Shown: in pieces, positions 42,879-44,927 of the stretch
Numbering within the stretch: position 1 is the stretch's first letter
How the letters are laid out: the number at the start of each line of letters is the position of its first letter
Assembly (NCBI GenBank): GCA_007121775.1
Contig: SKJY01000170.1
Coordinates: 1-44,927 of the forward strand
DNA: 44,927 nt
Direction: 5' to 3'
Source of the DNA: Gemmatimonadota bacterium
GTDB lineage: Bacteria > Gemmatimonadota > Gemmatimonadetes > Longimicrobiales > Gaopeijiaceae
The notes under the pieces: model-generated
The model's input: the letters and a program-made list of their open reading frames with translations, nothing else
The model's database searches: none
Told to the model about the DNA's origin: nothing
Translations under genes and position numbers: made by a program

Positions 42879-43607
42879 TCAGAAGCTGGCGACCTGGAGG
42901 GAGCCGAGGGAGGGCATCCGGATTGCTTCCCTGGTCCAGAAGGGCTCGGCGTAGGGGGCGCGGATGAGGGAGCCGTAGTGGGCAAGTTGGGCCCGGACCT
43001 GCTCCTCCATGGGGCGATCACCCCCGGGGAAGAGTTCACCGGCGCCGGTGGCTCCTTCCCATTGGGAGCGGAACCGCCGCATGGCCTCCAGACGCCGTTC
43101 CATCTGCTCGGACACATCCACCAGGAAAGTGGGTTCGGGGGCTCGTTCCCGGAACGCCAGGGCATGGATGATCTTGAAGGGTCGATGGGGCTCCCCATCC
43201 ACCTCAGGGGCGTTACGGAGACCCGCCAGGAAGGATGCATCCACCACCAGGGCTGCCGCTTCCCTGTGATCCGGGTGGCGACCTTCCAACCAGTGGGTCA
43301 CCACCACCTTGGGGCGCAGTCGCCGGATCAGGGACGCCACCTGCCGGCGCATGGGAAGGGCATTGACCAGGCCACCGTCGGGAAGCCCGGCATTCTCACG
43401 GAAGGATGCTCCCAGCACTCGGGCCGCCTCCTGAGCCTCCCTGGCTCGGATCTCCGGCGTGCCCCGGGATCCCGTCTCTCCGGCGGTGAGGTCCAGGATC
43501 CCGACACTCTCCCCTCGATCCACGGAGGCTGCCAGAGCTCCCCCCACCAGAAGCTCAGCATCGTCCGGGTGGGCAAAGACGGCGAGGACATCAACGAGTG
43601 CGGTCAT
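42879..43607 (-). CDS. bshB1: PIG-L/LmbE-type deacetylase, BshB1-like (bacillithiol biosynthesis)
   Basis: Zinc-dependent N-acetylglucosamine deacetylase. 242 residues with AHPDDAE (12-18) and the second zinc motif GRHPDHREA. The segments GILDLTAGETGSRGTPEIR and FRENAGLPDGGL closely follow BshB1, which deacetylates GlcNAc-malate in bacillithiol synthesis. bshA and bshC are not in the window, so the bacillithiol role is family-based inference. ATG at 43607. The exported-protein gene lies 31 bp upstream on the same strand. Confidence 0.88.
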   Translation of the reverse strand: MTALVDVLAVFAHPDDAELLVGGALAASVDRGESVGILDLTAGETGSRGTPEIRAREAQEAARVLGASFRENAGLPDGGLVNALPMRRQVASLIRRLRPKVVVTHWLEGRHPDHREAAALVVDASFLAGLRNAPEVDGEPHRPFKIIHALAFRERAPEPTFLVDVSEQMERRLEAMRRFRSQWEGATGAGELFPGGDRPMEEQVRAQLAHYGSLIRAPYAEPFWTREAIRMPSLGSLQVASF

Positions 43608-43638
43608 GGGGTGCTTGTCGCTCCGGTGCTTCGGTTTA

Positions 43639-44394
43639 TCAGGGGAGTTGCTGGCGCTCGGCCACGTACCCTCCTGCCGCGTGCTCCAGGCGGAGAACGC
43701 GATTTGCGCTATCGACCCAGAGGTCTCGGGTTTCGCCGCGCCCCTCCAGTCGAAGGTGGCGGGCGTTCACCGTTGTACCGCCGATCTGGATCTGGTCCGT
43801 CCCCACCACCGATACCTGGAGTTCGAACTGGGTGCCCTCACGAGGAATGAGCACCGGGATCTGAGCCCCCTCCTCCCCTGCTCGCGATGAGATGAAGTAG
43901 TACTGATGGGCTACGCCAGTATCCAGTAGGACAGTGCCCGGGGTGGCCCGATACTCCCGCTCCTGTTCACCCCGCTCCGATCTCACACTGGTACGAAACC
44001 GGCGATCTCCCAGCGTCACGTAGATCTCTTCCTGCCGGTGCCCTGAGATCCTGATCTGGTATGCCGAGACTTCCATCCCTTCTCCGGCTGCCTGAAGCGC
44101 CGGCCGGAGGTCCAGACGGCCCTCCGGTAGCTCCATCTGGATCTCCGCCGTGGCAATGATCTGGGCCTGCGCGCCCTCACCGGACTGCCGGATAGCGAAC
44201 GTCTCGGACCCGGCCTCCCTCCCGTCCAGGTAGAGAGTGAAGGTGCCCTCATCCACCGTGACCCCCTGGGCCGCCAGCGGCGAAGGGAAGGCGGGGAACG
44301 ACAACCAGATGAGCGCCGTCAGGGCCACAAAGGCTGAGCCGAAGCGGGCCCGGCGGCCCCGGGACTGGGCGGGTTTCGGTGAGCTCTGGGACAT
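43639..44394 (-). CDS. exported beta-rich protein of unknown function
   Basis: 251 residues from ATG at 44394 (MSQSSPKPAQSRGRR), which follows a run AGGGGGG in the - strand. A signal peptide with hydrophobic core and predicted cut after LAAQ is clear. The mature part is beta-rich (GTFTLYLDGREAGSETF, YYFISSRAGEEGAQIPV, LWVDSANRVLRLEH) and resembles DUF3108/DUF6134-type periplasmic proteins, an assignment by pattern only. Function unknown. Likely cotranscribed with the bshB1-like gene downstream. Confidence 0.68.
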   Translation of the reverse strand: MSQSSPKPAQSRGRRARFGSAFVALTALIWLSFPAFPSPLAAQGVTVDEGTFTLYLDGREAGSETFAIRQSGEGAQAQIIATAEIQMELPEGRLDLRPALQAAGEGMEVSAYQIRISGHRQEEIYVTLGDRRFRTSVRSERGEQEREYRATPGTVLLDTGVAHQYYFISSRAGEEGAQIPVLIPREGTQFELQVSVVGTDQIQIGGTTVNARHLRLEGRGETRDLWVDSANRVLRLEHAAGGYVAERQQLP

Positions 44395-44605
44395 GGACCC
44401 CCCTGGGCGTCCGGTAGGAGTAGGGCAGCGCATCCTGGAGATGGCTCACCAAGAGGCGAGGGTGCCGTGGGATCCGGGCCAGCCTCCAACGCACGTGCCG
44501 GAGACCTCCGGACCACTTCCCCATTCTACTCACTTGTCGGGTGAAGCGGTCCCCTGTTCCGACGCTGAGCTCGCGATTTCAGTTGGGCGGGAGGGTCCGT
44601 TATCC

Positions 44606-44677
44606 ATGGGAGGACCGTGGGAGCTTGTTCCAGAGTGCTGTTGGGGGGGCGGTCATCTGGGGCCGTTACCGTTGAGG
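44606..44677 (+). repeat. imperfect direct repeat, copy A
   Basis: About 72 bp beginning ATGGGAGGACCGTGGGAGC and ending in GTTGAGG. It aligns by eye with 44846-44913, sharing the blocks CTTGTTC, TGCTGTT, GGTACC-like GTTACC and TGAGG. Rough identity is around 70 percent. Nature unknown. Confidence 0.5.
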
Positions 44678-44772
44678 GGGGGGAGGCCAGGCCATCAATG
44701 GCCCCAGCCGCACAAACAGCTCCGGCCCTCCCAACCCGCCAGTTCGGTCGCTTCCTGCGAGGAACCGATTGT

Positions 44773-44804
44773 CCCAAAAATAGAATCCAGATTCTATTTT
44801 TGGG
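44773..44804. repeat. 32-bp AT-rich palindrome (perfect 15-bp arms, 2-bp centre)
   Basis: CCCAAAAATAGAATC (44773-44787), then CA, then GATTCTATTTTTGGG (44790-44804). The A5/T5 tracts and low GC content stand out against the GC-rich surroundings. It could be a bidirectional hairpin terminator, a binding site for a dimeric protein, or part of a mobile or recombination site. No gene in the window claims it. Confidence 0.75.
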
Positions 44805-44845
44805 TGTTCTCCAAATTCAGTGCAGCGGGGTGGCTGAGGGGCTGA

Positions 44846-44913
44846 ATGGGGAGGCTGGGGCTTGTTCATGGATGCTGTTGTGGGAGGATGCTCCTGTGGC
44901 GGTACCACTGAGG
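44846..44913 (+). repeat. imperfect direct repeat, copy B
   Basis: About 68 bp beginning ATGGGGAGGCTGGGGC and ending in CACTGAGG; the second copy of the unit at 44606-44677, in the same orientation and 240 bp downstream, on the other side of the palindrome. Confidence 0.5.
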
Positions 44914-44927
44914 CCGGGCTTGCCCGA

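Larger units (their letters stand above)
44395..44927. other. gene-free region with repeats at the right edge
   Basis: 533 bp with no convincing reading frame on either strand; frames that are open have the look of GC-rich shadows. It contains the two imperfect direct repeats, the 32-bp palindrome and a GGCCAT-CA-ATGGCC dyad (44690-44703) described separately. Part of it may be the upstream region of the - strand exported-protein gene. Confidence 0.5.

Noticed and set aside
44773-44804. dif site or phage attachment site
   Set aside because: The palindrome has perfect symmetry and no XerC/XerD-like half-site asymmetry, and there is no integrase or phage gene nearby.
44237-44845. 202-codon + strand frame at the right edge
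   Set aside because: Starts inside the - strand exported-protein gene, runs through the palindrome and repeats, and shows no domain or ribosome site.
1-44927. CRISPR arrays, insertion sequences, prophage or toxin-antitoxin genes
   Set aside because: No regularly spaced short repeats, transposase, integrase, phage structural gene or toxin-antitoxin pair was seen anywhere in the window.

Overview
This window is about 45 kb of a GC-rich bacterial chromosome. It is densely packed, mostly on the + strand, and almost entirely housekeeping. I see no insertion sequence, prophage, CRISPR array or rRNA operon. The gene set (a bacterial SRP RNA next to dnaX, an MglA-type GTPase, a BshB1-type deacetylase, several LEA-like or unknown envelope proteins) and the base composition would fit Gemmatimonadota or a neighbouring phylum. 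That placement is inference from gene content, not from a tree.

Layout. 1-4806: 3' part of recA, alaS, a small unknown protein and a CpsB-like PHP hydrolase. 4933-8993: tightly overlapping genes for a ferritin-like protein, an SDR oxidoreductase, a CCA-adding enzyme and the RarA ATPase. 9002-14486: an LEA-like lipoprotein, hflX, a DUF2520 protein, pdxJ, a YbhN-like membrane protein and ispE. 14627-14697: tRNA-Gln(UUG). 14787-19108: a large exported protein, prs, rplY and pth. 19118-20209 (- strand): a class II aldolase-like protein with an extra N-terminal domain. 20538-24208: ychF, a fused S6-S18 ribosomal protein gene, a DUF2232 membrane protein, rplI and rsfS. 24313-30801: a degenerate ParA-like membrane protein overlapping smc, then a metallo-beta-lactamase-fold protein and a DAHP synthase. 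31005-34675: yraN, the 4.5S SRP RNA, dnaX, ybaB and recR. 34700-40053: a small membrane protein, mglA, pgsA, cinA, grpE, dnaJ and a small unknown protein. 40113-42382 (- strand): a cysteine desulfurase followed by mnmA. 42485-44394: a lone HIRAN-domain protein (+), then a bshB1-like deacetylase and an exported beta-rich protein (both -). 44395-44927 has no gene but carries a 32-bp AT-rich palindrome between two copies of a roughly 70-bp imperfect repeat.

How the genes work together. Several genes form one translation and RNA theme: the tRNA-Gln gene has no encoded CCA (supplied by the CCA enzyme) and carries U34, the base thiolated by MnmA with sulfur from the cysteine desulfurase. The S6-S18 fusion, L9, L25, RsfS, HflX, YchF and Pth all act on or around the ribosome. 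A second theme is replication and repair: recA, rarA, dnaX, ybaB, recR and smc. Many junctions are ATGA or GTGA overlaps, which suggests translational coupling.

Most notable: a continuous reading frame fusing ribosomal proteins S6 and S18; an SRP RNA whose apical loop is not the usual tetraloop; a Walker-less ParA-like membrane protein coupled to smc; two conserved genes (hflX, rsfS) whose best starts are non-canonical codons; a recurrent promoter form close to TTGAMS-N17/18-TAYCTT; and the unexplained repeat and palindrome block at the right edge.
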